Notes: generated by a model not told the origin, from the sequence alone. A stretch of 64,000 nucleotides of DNA from Mycobacterium sp. AZCC_0083 (GCF_014202335.1 NZ_JACHGP010000008.1:124001-188000); one strand, 5' to 3'. Numbered from the stretch's first letter, positions 8,571 through 18,288 are shown. Program-made: numbers and translations.

Positions 8571-9689
8571 CTAGCGGACTCGGTCGTAGACCGACTCGAC
8601 CAGGGCGCCCAACCCGTTCCAGGTCGGAAGCCCGTCGACCCACGTACGCCCACGCGCGCCGAGCGACCGGCGGAGCACTGGATCGCGAATCAATTGCAGG
8701 AGCGCGTCTGCCAACGCGGCCCAATCGTCCGGAGCGACTAGCAGGCCGGTCTCACCGTCACGGACGGCTTCGGGGATGCCGCCGATTCGGGGCGCAACCA
8801 CCGGAACACCGCGCGCAAACGCTTCGAGGATGACCCGCGGCATGCCCTCGGTGCGGGATGCCATCACGACGATGTCGGTCGAGTTGATCACGTCGAGCAC
8901 CTGCTCGGCCGGCATCACGCCGAGAAACCGTACGGCCGCCTCGAGGCCATTGTCGCGGACGAACGCCTCGTCTGTGGCTCGGTCCGGGCCATCGCCGACG
9001 ACGTCCAGCAGCGCCGTCGGTTCGACGGCGTGCACGCGCGCAAACGCACGCACGAGCAGATCGGACCCCTTCACTGCATGGTTCACCTCGCCGACGAAGA
9101 GGCATCGGCACGGACCGGCACCCGAGCGCGGTGCCACCGGTGCTCGTGCCTGGTCGTCCGGGATCGACGGCAGGACGAGTACGCGGTCGCGTGCGATCCC
9201 GAGCGACGCGAGTCGATCGGCGATCGGATTCCCGGCGGCGGTGTACTGCGGATTGGCGCCGCGGCGGATGACCATCGGTCGCGAGAAGAAGTCCTGGACG
9301 TCGTACACCACAGGCACGCGAGACATCATGCTGAACGCCGCCGTTCCAACGGTCACCGATTTGCTCCCGTGGACGTGCGCGATTCGACCGCGGCCACGGA
9401 GCCTCAGCAGCACCAGTGCGATGAAGGTTGCCGCGGCTTGCGCCCACTGGCGAATCGCTTCCGGCGCGCCGCCGAGACTCGGAATCACGCGCCAGACGTC
9501 GACGACGCCGTGCTCTATGGCGGGGAGGTTCGGTTGCCGCGTGGTCAGCACGGCCACGTCCGCGCCACGTGCAGAGAGCGTCTGGGCGAGTAACGCGAAA
9601 TATGTCGCCGCGCCGCCCACGAGCGGCGGATAGTGGGTGGTCACCAGCACTACACGATGCCCTTTCGGCACTTTCGATCCTGGGCTCAT
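8571..9689 (-). CDS. Glycosyltransferase family 4
   Basis: A second GT-B glycosyltransferase, 372 residues. The N-terminus has the GT4 glycine-rich loop THYPPLVGGAATYF. The donor-binding half has VGEVNHAVKGSDLL, VVGDGPDR and the E-x7-E region SRTEGMPRVILEAFARGVPVVA. It begins at the ATG at 9689, overlapping the upstream gene's stop by four bases (ATGA), so the two are translationally coupled. It belongs to the same minus-strand operon as the genes at 9686 and 10798. Sugar specificity is unknown. Confidence 0.92.
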   Translation of the reverse strand: MSPGSKVPKGHRVVLVTTHYPPLVGGAATYFALLAQTLSARGADVAVLTTRQPNLPAIEHGVVDVWRVIPSLGGAPEAIRQWAQAAATFIALVLLRLRGRGRIAHVHGSKSVTVGTAAFSMMSRVPVVYDVQDFFSRPMVIRRGANPQYTAAGNPIADRLASLGIARDRVLVLPSIPDDQARAPVAPRSGAGPCRCLFVGEVNHAVKGSDLLVRAFARVHAVEPTALLDVVGDGPDRATDEAFVRDNGLEAAVRFLGVMPAEQVLDVINSTDIVVMASRTEGMPRVILEAFARGVPVVAPRIGGIPEAVRDGETGLLVAPDDWAALADALLQLIRDPVLRRSLGARGRTWVDGLPTWNGLGALVESVYDRVR

Positions 9690-10732
9690 TGATGGTCAGA
9701 GGCTTGATTCGGCACGTTCGACGGCTGCTGGATCTGACGGATCAGCGTTTCGACATTGGAAGCAGCCGATTCCCAGCGGAACTGTGTGAGATCAGTCGGA
9801 CACGCAAATGGGGAATCGATCGCCAACGCCATTTGGCTGCCGAATTCCCTTGCATCGGCGGAGTTTTCGACTGCGAACTGCCCACCCTGGCAGATCTCGG
9901 ACACGGAGGCTGCGGCGCTGTAGTAGACCACTTTCGTGCCCGTCATTAGTGCCTCCAGTACCGGCAGACCGAAGCCCTCCCAAAGGGATGGGAAGACCAG
10001 CGCATCCGACCCTCGATAGAGCGCCGCGAGCGCTTCGTCGCTGACCGCTGTTTGGATCTTGACGCGGTCGGTGAGGCCATACTGCTCCGCCAATGCCATC
10101 GCAGCGGCCACGTCGGTGGCCGCCGATACGACGATGAGAAGGTGATCATTGAAGGAAGCCATCGCTTCGAATAGTGGACCTGGGTTCTTGTGCGCCTTGA
10201 AATTCCCTACGTAGAGAAAATAGGGGCGGTCAAGCGTGCATGCCGGCCCCTTGCGAGTAAACGCACTTGAACACCCAATTCCAGTGTTGTGGACCGTCAC
10301 CCGTTGATCGTTGAGCCAGTCTCGGATCTCGTTGGCCGATGTCTCGGACACGGTTAGGACATGACGTGCCCGCTTGACTGCGGGTTTCACGACGCCGTCG
10401 TAGTACGCACGGGTTAGGTACCGCAACCGTGAATCTCGGGTACGCAGATGGGTGAGGTCATGAATGGTCAACAGCTGAGTACACCTGGCGACGCCCGCGC
10501 TGTATCCAGGGCTATAAAGCAATGCGGAACGGGGGAGTCGGGCACGGTTCGGATTGAGCACATCCATGGGTGTGGATGGCCTGAAGGGCCGATCGAACGC
10601 CGCCCACTGAATGTTTAGGCGAGGAATGATCTCTCGCGCGTAGCGCGCGATGCCGTGGTTGACGCCATAGCGTTTGTGGGCACCGGCCTCGCGGGTATCG
10701 ACGTAGACCGGCGAAATCCGTCTTGAATCCAT
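9686..10732 (-). CDS. Glycosyltransferase family 4
   Basis: A third GT-B glycosyltransferase, 348 residues from the ATG at 10732, which has GGAAGGA five bases upstream; longer readings run into the next gene's 3' end. Motifs are YVDTREAG and YGVNHGIARYAREI at the N-terminus, LTIHDLTHLR, YVGNFKAHKN, and the E-x7-E stretch SLWEGFGLPVLEALMTGTKV. This pattern is common in mannosyltransferases of polysaccharide loci. The stop overlaps the start of the next gene by four bases. Confidence 0.92.
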   Translation of the reverse strand: MDSRRISPVYVDTREAGAHKRYGVNHGIARYAREIIPRLNIQWAAFDRPFRPSTPMDVLNPNRARLPRSALLYSPGYSAGVARCTQLLTIHDLTHLRTRDSRLRYLTRAYYDGVVKPAVKRARHVLTVSETSANEIRDWLNDQRVTVHNTGIGCSSAFTRKGPACTLDRPYFLYVGNFKAHKNPGPLFEAMASFNDHLLIVVSAATDVAAAMALAEQYGLTDRVKIQTAVSDEALAALYRGSDALVFPSLWEGFGLPVLEALMTGTKVVYYSAAASVSEICQGGQFAVENSADAREFGSQMALAIDSPFACPTDLTQFRWESAASNVETLIRQIQQPSNVPNQASDHQ

Positions 10733-10797
10733 GGCGGTCCTTCCGCTAGTGGTCCGCTGTGAGGTGTGTGTCCCTGTCAGCGACGGGCGCAGTAGCC

Positions 10798-11724
10798 CTA
10801 GGCGCCCTTCCGGCAGGCGATGGTGCTCTGATAGTTCGGCAGGATCACGTCCGCCTCGGTGAATCCGGCCGACCGTGCCGCTTCGATCATCCACGACCGC
10901 GCGTAGGACACGGCGCTCTCGGGATAGCGTGCGTTCTCCACCCGCGCGGGGCCGACGGGATGGCTGAAGGTCCAACGACCCTCCATCAGGCCGAGGCGTT
11001 CGAGATCGTCGAGGCAGAAGAAGGTCATGAGCATCCAGCCGCCGGGCTTCAACATGCGGTGACTCTCGGCCAGATAGTGGCGCAGATCCTCCTCGAGCAG
11101 GTGCGAGAACAGAGATTGCGAGAACACCAGGTCAGCGGTGCCGTCCGGACACTCCAACCGCGGTCGCGACGCCGAGCCCGCCGGGTTATACACGGTGCTC
11201 GCCACGTCCACCCGCGTGAACGCGAAGCGATCGGCCGGGAAGTGAGCCCGGCACCACGTGACCATCTCGGGATCGACGTCGAAACCGAGATAGCGCCCGC
11301 GAAAGCGTTCGCCCATGTATGCCCCGTCGCGCAAGCCGACCGCGCTCTTCCCCACGCCGGAGCCGATGTCCACGATGGTGGAATCGAGGCCCGCGTAGCG
11401 ATTCGCAAAGAAGTACATCCAAATGGGGGCCGACGCCGTGAGGTAGTAGTAGTGCGGAAACAGGATCGAGTTTCCGACGCCGGTTCGCACCATGAGGGGC
11501 AGTGGCGGGAGCGGCTGGCGGGTGAGTAGGCCAAGGACCGCTCGGGCGAAAAGGTCGGGCAGCCAGGAGATCACACGGAACAGCCGGCCCCGCGAAAGCA
11601 ACGCAGTCGAGGGGATCCATCGGCGCACACGGCGATTGAGGGCTTGAGCGAAACTCAGACGTGACGGCGGGCCGCCGTAGCACGCCTGAACCGCGGGGCC
11701 CGGGCCCCGCTCTGTGTTGGTCAC
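10798..11724 (-). CDS. Class I SAM-dependent methyltransferase
   Basis: 308 residues from a GTG start. The Rossmann-type core has motif I IVDIGSGVGKSAVGL near residue 115, the acidic residue after beta-2 in GFDVDPEMV, and the post-core LVFSQSLFSHL and MLKPGGWMLMTFF. Such enzymes in exopolysaccharide loci usually methylate a sugar hydroxyl or the chain end. The N-terminal 80 residues are basic with a short hydrophobic patch and may contact membrane. It is upstream of three GT4 genes on the same strand, 65 bases from the first. It could act on a lipid or small molecule instead. Confidence 0.85.
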   Translation of the reverse strand: MTNTERGPGPAVQACYGGPPSRLSFAQALNRRVRRWIPSTALLSRGRLFRVISWLPDLFARAVLGLLTRQPLPPLPLMVRTGVGNSILFPHYYYLTASAPIWMYFFANRYAGLDSTIVDIGSGVGKSAVGLRDGAYMGERFRGRYLGFDVDPEMVTWCRAHFPADRFAFTRVDVASTVYNPAGSASRPRLECPDGTADLVFSQSLFSHLLEEDLRHYLAESHRMLKPGGWMLMTFFCLDDLERLGLMEGRWTFSHPVGPARVENARYPESAVSYARSWMIEAARSAGFTEADVILPNYQSTIACRKGA

Positions 11725-11904
11725 CGGTGCCTAGCCCCGCCCAGCCGCGAACGGGCCTCGGGGTCGATCGGGGATCGCGGCATGGGTTCCTCCACGTGGG
11801 ATGGCCGCCGCTCCTTGTCTCGAGGGCGAAGTCGTAGCAAACATGACGAGCATAACGTCCTCGTTGCACCAGCGCCGCAGAACCGCTTACTGATTACAGG
11901 AGTA

Positions 11905-12423
11905 TCAACTGCGCTGGCAAAGCTCGAGTATCGGTGGCAGGAGGTCAGCAATCTGTGCCCCAATCATCGCGAAGAACACCTCATCGTGACCCATGGGGTC
12001 GGGGACATCCGGTTGCCCGTGATGGCGGAGTCGCGGACGAAACGCTGCGAGGTCGGCGACGCTTCGTGCGTTGCACTCCGATATGAGGCGGGCGGCTTCG
12101 CGCAGTGTGAAGGTCTTGTGGAGTTGCTGCGGCACAAGTTTCAGGACATGGTCGCGATGTTTGCCCGTCATGGTGAGGACAAGGTCGGCATCTGCGGCAA
12201 TCGTCGGCGAGAGCTGTCGTGCGGCGAAATCGGATGCGTCACCACCCAGCTTCTCGAGGATCTGTGCAGCGTTGGGCTCCATCGGATGCCCTGTCAACGC
12301 GTGGGTGCCGGCACTCGAAGCTGTGAAGTCTTGAAGGTGCGACCGAGCGCCGTACGCGATGGCGAGTCGTTCGGCGGTCGGCGAACGACAAATGTTTCCA
12401 GTGCAGACGAACAGGATCTTCAA
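11905..12423 (-). CDS. Low-molecular-weight protein-tyrosine phosphatase (Wzb-like)
   Basis: Removes phosphate from tyrosine; in capsule systems it resets the Wzc-type autokinase. The protein has 172 residues from a TTG at 12423 with GAGGAG six bases upstream. An in-frame GTG at 12447 lies inside an inverted repeat and is less likely. The P-loop VCTGNICRSPTAE begins at residue 6, with catalytic Cys and Arg present, and the general-acid Asp is in VPDPMGHDEVFF near residue 145. The likely partner is the tyrosine autokinase at 21609-23069. A truncated relative is at 52515-52742. Confidence 0.92.
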   Translation of the reverse strand: MKILFVCTGNICRSPTAERLAIAYGARSHLQDFTASSAGTHALTGHPMEPNAAQILEKLGGDASDFAARQLSPTIAADADLVLTMTGKHRDHVLKLVPQQLHKTFTLREAARLISECNARSVADLAAFRPRLRHHGQPDVPDPMGHDEVFFAMIGAQIADLLPPILELCQRS

Positions 12424-12441
12424 AGCAAGCTCCTCGTCTGA

Positions 12442-12460
12442 ACTCACGACCCTCGTGAGT
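12442..12460. promoter_or_regulatory. Inverted repeat upstream of the phosphatase gene
   Basis: ACTCACGA (12442-12449) and TCGTGAGT (12453-12460) are perfect 8-base arms around CCC. The dyad lies 19 bases upstream of the TTG start, so it could be an operator or a hairpin in the leader. It contains the competing GTG start. Confidence 0.45.
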
Positions 12461-12954
12461 GGTGATTGGAGGCGTTGGCCGGTTGGCGTGCGATCGTTCA
12501 CTTGGTTGCGTTCAGTATCTGCCTGCCCATGGCCTCGTCCGCGGCCGGGGCAAACATGTCGGGAGGCGCGGAAGTCGGCCGGGAACCGTCCCCCAGTTCG
12601 AATGGCCCCACTCATCTCGGCGCCTCGGGCAAAACTTCCGGAATCGACCGATAACGCACCGATCGGTCTGCTGAGAGGGGCTTGGCCGGTAGAGTGATGC
12701 GTCTGCGTACGGGGCGCGGGCAAAGGTGGGGAGATGAGCCATTCCTGGGCGAGGCGGGGAGTCGCGGCTTGGTGTGGTCGCACGTCCGACCCGACTGCTC
12801 CCCAACAGAACATCTCGAGCCAAGGCGAATCCACAGGGGTGCCGGTCGTCGGATACTCGGATTTTGATGGGCCACTAGTTTGATGTCCATACGGGTTCGT
12901 CGACGCCCCAGCTGGCGGGATTCCTCTCGCGCGGGACACGGGACCGACTGCCCA
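12461..12954. other. Divergent intergenic region between phosphatase and polymerase genes
   Basis: About 490 bases separating genes read in opposite directions, so it must hold promoters for both unless transcription enters from elsewhere. No convincing gene, no clear -35/-10 pair and no strong repeat was recognised apart from the dyad at 12442. Confidence 0.5.
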
Positions 12955-14214
12955 ATGATCAACAACCTCCGAACTGGCGGGTCCGACCAACGACTCGCCG
13001 GCGTTCGGGTCCAACAACCGGTCATCGCCATATTCCTCGTGTGTTTGCTGCTATTCGTTGATGTTTCGCTACCGATCATCGGCAATTCGACTCGTCTACT
13101 CGCGGTGCTGATCTTCCCCCTTCTGCTTTTCGGGGGCGGCGGTGTTCGGACCCCTTTTTGCACCACTATGTACGTGCTACTTCCCATATACATCCTCGTT
13201 CCCATTCTTCTCCATGATGAAGTCGGGACATTTGCGGCGGGGGCAGTTCTGATCCTTGAGCTGCTTTCCCTCGCTGGTATGGTTCTGCTTGCGCGCGCTC
13301 TCGCGAACGACGGTCAACGCCGCAAGTTGACCGACCTCCTTGTGGTCTTCGCAGTGGTAAGTGCAGCCGTCGCGACTCTGCAACGGTTTGGCGTCCTGGG
13401 GCCAATGGCGCGCGATCGGTGGGGATTTTCGACGACAGCCTCTGGTGAGCTCCGCGGCGCTGCTTTTCTGGCCGACCCAAATTTCTCGGCCATTCTGTTG
13501 GCAAGCATTGTACCGTTGATTGTGAGCTGGCGATTCACGCACCTGCGTGCGCCAGCCTTGGTGGTTCTTGCGACGGGCCTTTATTCGACCAATTCGCGTG
13601 CGGGGATTCTCCTTGCTGTTGCGGCATTGGCATTTTCGTTGATGGCTCGCGCGTCGACCACCAATTCCGGGCTCGTGACCAAAGGGCGGAAACCTCTAAT
13701 CCTGCTTGCCATCTGCTTGATCGCTTTGTTTGCGTTCAACGTCGGTGGCCAACGCGATCGAGTAGTCCAAGCAGTTCTCATCGAAGCGGGCATCCAGAAT
13801 AGTGTGCGCACCGAGCATGCGGTCGATGCTTTCGTCGCGCAAGAGCGTCGACAATTGCTCGATTCATGGATCGACCTTAGCATCGAGAATCTTCCATTCG
13901 GGGTCGGAATTGGCACAAAAACTGAGGTCGCAGATGCAGCGCACAACACTTTTGTGACTTTATTTGGGCAGGGTGGCATCATTGGCCTCGCCATTGGCCT
14001 AACCATTCTGGCTTGTTTTGTCTGTTTTGTCCGTCGCAGATCGGAGCCTTTCGCAGTGATGGGCGCGGTAATCGTGTTGGGCGGCCTAACACTGAGCTAT
14101 CCAGGCATGGTCTTTCTGGTCCTCCCAATGGGTTTGGCAGACGGAATATTGGCTGCGCGGCTCGGCGCACGGTCGCGAGCTGGATCGGAGTCGGAGCGTG
14201 TTCATGGGGTTTAG
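12955..14214 (+). CDS. O-antigen ligase/polymerase-like membrane protein (Wzy)
   Basis: 419 residues from the ATG at 12955. It has about ten to twelve hydrophobic helices and a large periplasmic-type loop (about residues 270-335) between helices, the layout of Wzy polymerases and O-antigen ligases. The conserved region includes AAFLADPNFSAILLASIVPL and STNSRAGILLAVAALAF, typical of the O-antigen ligase (Wzy_C) family, and the motif HNTFVTLFGQGGIIGL near the C-terminus. It probably polymerises the lipid-linked repeat units exported by the flippase at 15353. Composition is relatively AT-rich. Confidence 0.85.
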   Translation: MINNLRTGGSDQRLAGVRVQQPVIAIFLVCLLLFVDVSLPIIGNSTRLLAVLIFPLLLFGGGGVRTPFCTTMYVLLPIYILVPILLHDEVGTFAAGAVLILELLSLAGMVLLARALANDGQRRKLTDLLVVFAVVSAAVATLQRFGVLGPMARDRWGFSTTASGELRGAAFLADPNFSAILLASIVPLIVSWRFTHLRAPALVVLATGLYSTNSRAGILLAVAALAFSLMARASTTNSGLVTKGRKPLILLAICLIALFAFNVGGQRDRVVQAVLIEAGIQNSVRTEHAVDAFVAQERRQLLDSWIDLSIENLPFGVGIGTKTEVADAAHNTFVTLFGQGGIIGLAIGLTILACFVCFVRRRSEPFAVMGAVIVLGGLTLSYPGMVFLVLPMGLADGILAARLGARSRAGSESERVHGV

Positions 14215-14332
14215 TTTCGACTTCACAACGGCAGGCTGGTTGGGGTGGAATGCGTAATCGACGAATCACTCGACGACGCCAGCGCGCTGCGCCGCGCGCT
14301 ATCTTGTTCGTGGATGGATTGTCGAATTAACG

Positions 14333-15238
14333 ATGGAGCGCCTTACAGTGATCATGCCCGCGCGGAACGCCGAAAAGACAATCCGAACCGCGGTTTCATC
14401 CATTCTTAGAGGGCTTCCACACGACGGGAGGCTGCTGGTCTTCGACGATGCGAGCGAAGACGATACGCGCAAAATTCTGGCCGGATTTGCGCGCGCCGAC
14501 GGCCGCGTCGGATTGTTGACATCCGATGCAAACGTCGGTGTTGCGGGAGGATTGAATGTGTTAATCGACGCTGCCGACACCCCGCTTATTGCACGCATGG
14601 ATGCAGATGATATCTCCCTCCCATGGAGATTTCGATGTCAGATTCCTGCGATGTATCGAGAAAATCTTGACGTCGTATTTTCGACACTTATTCTTTTCGG
14701 CCACTTTCGCGGTCTGTTCAGGACTCAAGCCCCTTTCTCGACCGGACCGGCCGCATCGCCCTTCGAGCTACTCTTGGTTAATTCGTTGATGCATCCGACA
14801 CTCGTCGGACGGCGGAGCACTGTCGTCAGCGCCGGAGGTTATCGGCGTGTGCCTGCGGAAGATTGGGATCTTTGGATCCGTTTGGCTCTACGAGGTTGCC
14901 GCCTGGGTCGGATCGCCTTACCAACGCTCTTGTATCGCCTCCACGCCCAACAGACCTCGGAAAGCAAGGATTGGAAGTCAGCCCATGCGCAGGGCGTCGA
15001 GACGGCAAAAGTTCATCATGAACTAAGCCAACGACTACTCGGATTCAGCGAAGTGGGCGCCTACTCCGCTCTGAGTGGGCCGTCCGCCAAGCCCAATGAG
15101 GTGGAGGCAGCCATTAACCTTATTAGGGCGGTGCGGAAGGCGGCGACCACATTTCCGTCTAAAGATCGTTTATCGATGCTAAGGGCTGCGCGGATAGCTA
15201 CGCACTGTATGACGCGCATCTATGGAGCGCACTTGTGA
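14333..15238 (+). CDS. Glycosyltransferase family 2
   Basis: GT-A fold, inverting glycosyltransferase of 301 residues. VIMPARNAEKTIRTAVSSIL opens the nucleotide-binding domain, FDDASEDDT follows, the metal-binding DxD is in ARMDADDISLPWR near residue 86, and the acceptor-side EDWDLWIRLALRGC is near residue 180. There is no membrane segment. It lies 118 bases after the polymerase gene on the same strand. It probably adds one residue to the lipid-linked unit; the donor is unknown. Confidence 0.9.
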   Translation: MERLTVIMPARNAEKTIRTAVSSILRGLPHDGRLLVFDDASEDDTRKILAGFARADGRVGLLTSDANVGVAGGLNVLIDAADTPLIARMDADDISLPWRFRCQIPAMYRENLDVVFSTLILFGHFRGLFRTQAPFSTGPAASPFELLLVNSLMHPTLVGRRSTVVSAGGYRRVPAEDWDLWIRLALRGCRLGRIALPTLLYRLHAQQTSESKDWKSAHAQGVETAKVHHELSQRLLGFSEVGAYSALSGPSAKPNEVEAAINLIRAVRKAATTFPSKDRLSMLRAARIATHCMTRIYGAHL

Positions 15239-15352
15239 CCCTCAACGTGCTGCTTGGTAACAAGAAGTGCACCAGAATGTCGAAGACATGTCCGACGGCT
15301 GCGAGCGTTCTGCCACCACAACCTTGACATGAGTCCGGCCCACCTGAGCCCG

Positions 15353-16600
15353 TCACAACTGCTCTGAATCGACTTGTTGTGACCGACTGAAGCGTTGAAC
15401 GCCTAGGCGAGACATCAAGCACGCGGAGGCAGCAGCAACCAACCTGACTACCGCGGCCGCCAAGATGCCGCCCCCGAGCGATACGGCGATGGGAAGGACG
15501 ACGGCCGTTATCAATAACGCGATGCTCTGATTAACCGTTGCGGACCGCACGCGGCCAACCGCAACGAGACCGGTGTTGAGCATCCCCAGGCCGATCTCAA
15601 AGCCAGTTGCCGCCAGCAGTATGCCGAGCACAAACGAAATACCCTGGAACTCCGGGCCGAACACTGCTGCCAACAGCGGTCCCGCGAAGTATCCGAACGC
15701 AGTTCCGCTGACCACAGCAATTACGAGGATCGCCTGTGCGATTTTCGGAATTTCATCCAAACTCTGCGACTTGGCAGCTCGTGCCAGGAGGACCTGGCGT
15801 GGGCCACTCGCAAGCGCGGCCGGCGCTTGGGCGATGGCCACGCAGACGGCGTATCTGCCCAGATCCGCGGGCGACACCATTGCTGCAAGAACGAGCTGAT
15901 CCAGGTTCGCATAGAGCGGCCAGGCCGCATAGGCAGGCCAAACAATCAGCGCTTCCCGCAAAATAGGTAAGACCTTACGGAAGCCGGCGGCGCGTCCCGC
16001 ATACGGTCGACACGCATAAATGGGGACTGCCGCTGCGACGTAGTAGCCGAGAATAACGACCAATCCGAGGTTCTCGGTCGGGCGCTCGACGAGCAGGAGT
16101 GTTAGTGGGGCTACGAGGCGGAAGACACCGCCGACCACCTGCGACGCAGTCAATTTTCGATAGGCGTGTTGGCCTAAGAGGACTCCCCTTGCGATCATCG
16201 TGGCCGTTGTGAACGGGACTACCAACCCGGCGGCAATCGCGACAGGCCAACTGAAGTGCCAACTGTGGCAATAGATTGCGACCAGCGCGCCTGGAATGAT
16301 CGACACCGCGACAGCGACTCCCGCGAGAGTGCGCTGGGCGCCGGGGGGCATGGAGCCTTTGGCAACGTGGCGGGCCAAGATGTCCGGTAGGCCAAGCGTT
16401 AGAGCAGCCTCGCATACTGACAGCGCGGCAACTGCCGCAGCGAGATCACCTCGTCCGCTCGCCCCCAGCGTCCGCGCGTATATGACGTTTGCGATGAAGC
16501 CGGCAAAGGGACCGAGCGCGGTAGCCAATCCGAGTTCAAGGGACATCCGAGCATCCCGGGACCGGAGGACAGCGGAGCCCAAACTCCTAAAGCCAGCCAT
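15353..16600 (-). CDS. Polysaccharide flippase (Wzx-like)
   Basis: Integral membrane protein of 415 residues with about twelve predicted helices, of the MOP/Wzx superfamily that moves undecaprenyl-linked oligosaccharides across the membrane. The N-terminus reads GPFAGFIANVIYARTLGASGRGDLAAA, the hallmark of polysaccharide transporters. It starts at the ATG at 16600 with AGAGGGAAG about eight bases upstream. It converges with the GT2 gene at 14333. A second, only distantly similar flippase is at 33219, so two export systems are present. Confidence 0.88.
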   Translation of the reverse strand: MAGFRSLGSAVLRSRDARMSLELGLATALGPFAGFIANVIYARTLGASGRGDLAAAVAALSVCEAALTLGLPDILARHVAKGSMPPGAQRTLAGVAVAVSIIPGALVAIYCHSWHFSWPVAIAAGLVVPFTTATMIARGVLLGQHAYRKLTASQVVGGVFRLVAPLTLLLVERPTENLGLVVILGYYVAAAVPIYACRPYAGRAAGFRKVLPILREALIVWPAYAAWPLYANLDQLVLAAMVSPADLGRYAVCVAIAQAPAALASGPRQVLLARAAKSQSLDEIPKIAQAILVIAVVSGTAFGYFAGPLLAAVFGPEFQGISFVLGILLAATGFEIGLGMLNTGLVAVGRVRSATVNQSIALLITAVVLPIAVSLGGGILAAAVVRLVAAASACLMSRLGVQRFSRSQQVDSEQL

Positions 16601-16749
16601 TTCGGATACTTCCCTCTAGCTCGTTCCATCTGCGCTCCGCCTTTAGCCGCGCGGCGACTTGTGACACGTGCAACCGATGCCACGGCATGTTCGCCGACCT
16701 TGGCGGCTAGCCCGACCGCGATCCAGATCGGTGCGTGTCGATCACACCA

Positions 16750-18288
16750 CTACCTGGACGCATCTCGTTTGACCATTTCTTCGACGCCGCCCCCTTCTGC
16801 CCTGACTACTACGGCCGTCCCTGGAACTGCCGGGTCAAGAATCGCGCTATCGGGAGCGTGCATGTAATTCGGAACAGGAGCACCGAAATAATTCAATAGG
16901 GTGGGTGCAATGTCGAGTGTCGAAATTGTGGAACGGCAACTATTCTTTGCCGTGTTTATCGCGGGGTCGTGAACCAGCAGCAACCCGTACGGAGTGTGCC
17001 GTGCAGAACAGTCGATATTGTCCTGATGTTCGTAGAAACCCCAGCCAAGCGATTCAAATGTCACGGGTTCACTGCCGAATTCGGCTTTCAGGGCCCCCGT
17101 ATGTCTTTCAAAGTACACGAACAAGTGGAAAGTCTCGCCCGAGCGGTCGTAGCTGAGTGGCGGAATCTCGCGTTGCTCCAGTGACATGGATCGGCCGTCA
17201 TACGAGATGCTGCGGAGCTGCTCCTCAAATGCGTCGGCCCTAGCTGGATCAACGGCGACGCTCACACAAGGCACCATCCCATGTCCCACGGTCCACTCCG
17301 ATCGGGAAAGCCCCATTCGGGTCATGAACTGATCGAGATCAACGATGGTCATGAAACCACTCGTCGCTTCAGATTTGTGTGCGGCTTGCCCCATGCTTCC
17401 GCAAACGAGCAGCATGTAGTCGTTTCTTTCCGCAAACGTCATGAGGCGTCCCAGCATTAAGTCGAGACAATCCATTGCATATCGGATCTCGTCCTTGTAC
17501 AACCGACGCCATTCGTCGGGCATTACCGTTCCCCCGGGATCGTCGGGGTATGCCGCTGCCCAGTATCGGTGCATTGCCGCTGCAACATGATTTGTGTAGA
17601 GCGTCGCAAAATCAGGCTGGGTACGGTGCATTAGGTGCAGAAATAGATCGAGCGACAGCAGGGGCTGAATGGACCGCCTGCGACAGCGAAGGTGGCGATG
17701 AAAACGTTCCGCCACAAGCGCTTTGAACGTGGTTGTTACAGACGTTCTCGACACGCCGTGAGTTGCGTAGAACTTTAGGAATTCGACGGCTGACTTGAGC
17801 GGTAACCCTGTCTCGACATTTCGAGCCGACCTTCTCGTCATGAGCAGATTGAATTGCTGGAACGCGGCTAGGTCCGGCGGGTGCGCGAATGATTCGTTGG
17901 CGAAGAAGTCTGGGACGTAAAACGCATAGCCGTCGACATCGCTTGGAGTGCTGGAGCTGTGGAGCGAGCCCATTACGCCGACTTTGACTCCCTGTGAGGA
18001 CAGCAACTGCCAGATCGGTGGGTAGTGCTCGTCGGCGAAGCTGAGCGACTGCCCCAGATGCAAAATTTGATGTTCCTCGTCGATCACCCCACGGTGCAGT
18101 GTCGGCCAGCTGATCCACGGATCCAATTCGACCTGATCCTCACAAACGGTGGACAGCTGCTTTGACGTAGCCATTAACTTCGCGAGGTAACTCTTTGGCC
18201 GCTCGTCGATGTAGTCGTCAAAGATTCTGAACGGTATTTCATTTGCCTCGAGCAATATGATCTTGCGCTTGCTAACCACGTCATCCAC
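16750..18288 (-). CDS. Alkaline phosphatase-superfamily (sulfatase/phosphodiesterase-like) protein
   Basis: 512 residues from a GTG with AGGGA just upstream; no signal peptide. The overall pattern is that of the AlkP fold: IILLEANEIPFRIF at the first strand, a nucleophile region DPWISWPTLHRG near residue 57, and a C-terminal STLDIAPTLLNYFGAP. Usual metal ligands look altered: E for D in the first motif, and CGSMGQ where SDHG-type motifs normally stand. It could transfer a phospho-group (for example phosphoglycerol or phosphoethanolamine) to the glycan, be a nucleotide-sugar phosphodiesterase, or be a non-catalytic member. The fold assignment is fairly secure, the role is not. Confidence 0.7.
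   Translation of the reverse strand: MDDVVSKRKIILLEANEIPFRIFDDYIDERPKSYLAKLMATSKQLSTVCEDQVELDPWISWPTLHRGVIDEEHQILHLGQSLSFADEHYPPIWQLLSSQGVKVGVMGSLHSSSTPSDVDGYAFYVPDFFANESFAHPPDLAAFQQFNLLMTRRSARNVETGLPLKSAVEFLKFYATHGVSRTSVTTTFKALVAERFHRHLRCRRRSIQPLLSLDLFLHLMHRTQPDFATLYTNHVAAAMHRYWAAAYPDDPGGTVMPDEWRRLYKDEIRYAMDCLDLMLGRLMTFAERNDYMLLVCGSMGQAAHKSEATSGFMTIVDLDQFMTRMGLSRSEWTVGHGMVPCVSVAVDPARADAFEEQLRSISYDGRSMSLEQREIPPLSYDRSGETFHLFVYFERHTGALKAEFGSEPVTFESLGWGFYEHQDNIDCSARHTPYGLLLVHDPAINTAKNSCRSTISTLDIAPTLLNYFGAPVPNYMHAPDSAILDPAVPGTAVVVRAEGGGVEEMVKRDASR

Noticed and set aside
10733..10975. N-terminal extension of the GT4 gene at 9686
   Set aside because: It would lie inside the methyltransferase gene; the ATG at 10732 has a good ribosome site and fits the GT4 start.
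12424..13017. Long N-terminal extension of the tyrosine phosphatase
   Set aside because: Low-complexity, Arg/Pro-rich translation; LMW phosphatases begin right before the P-loop, and a ribosome site precedes TTG 12423.
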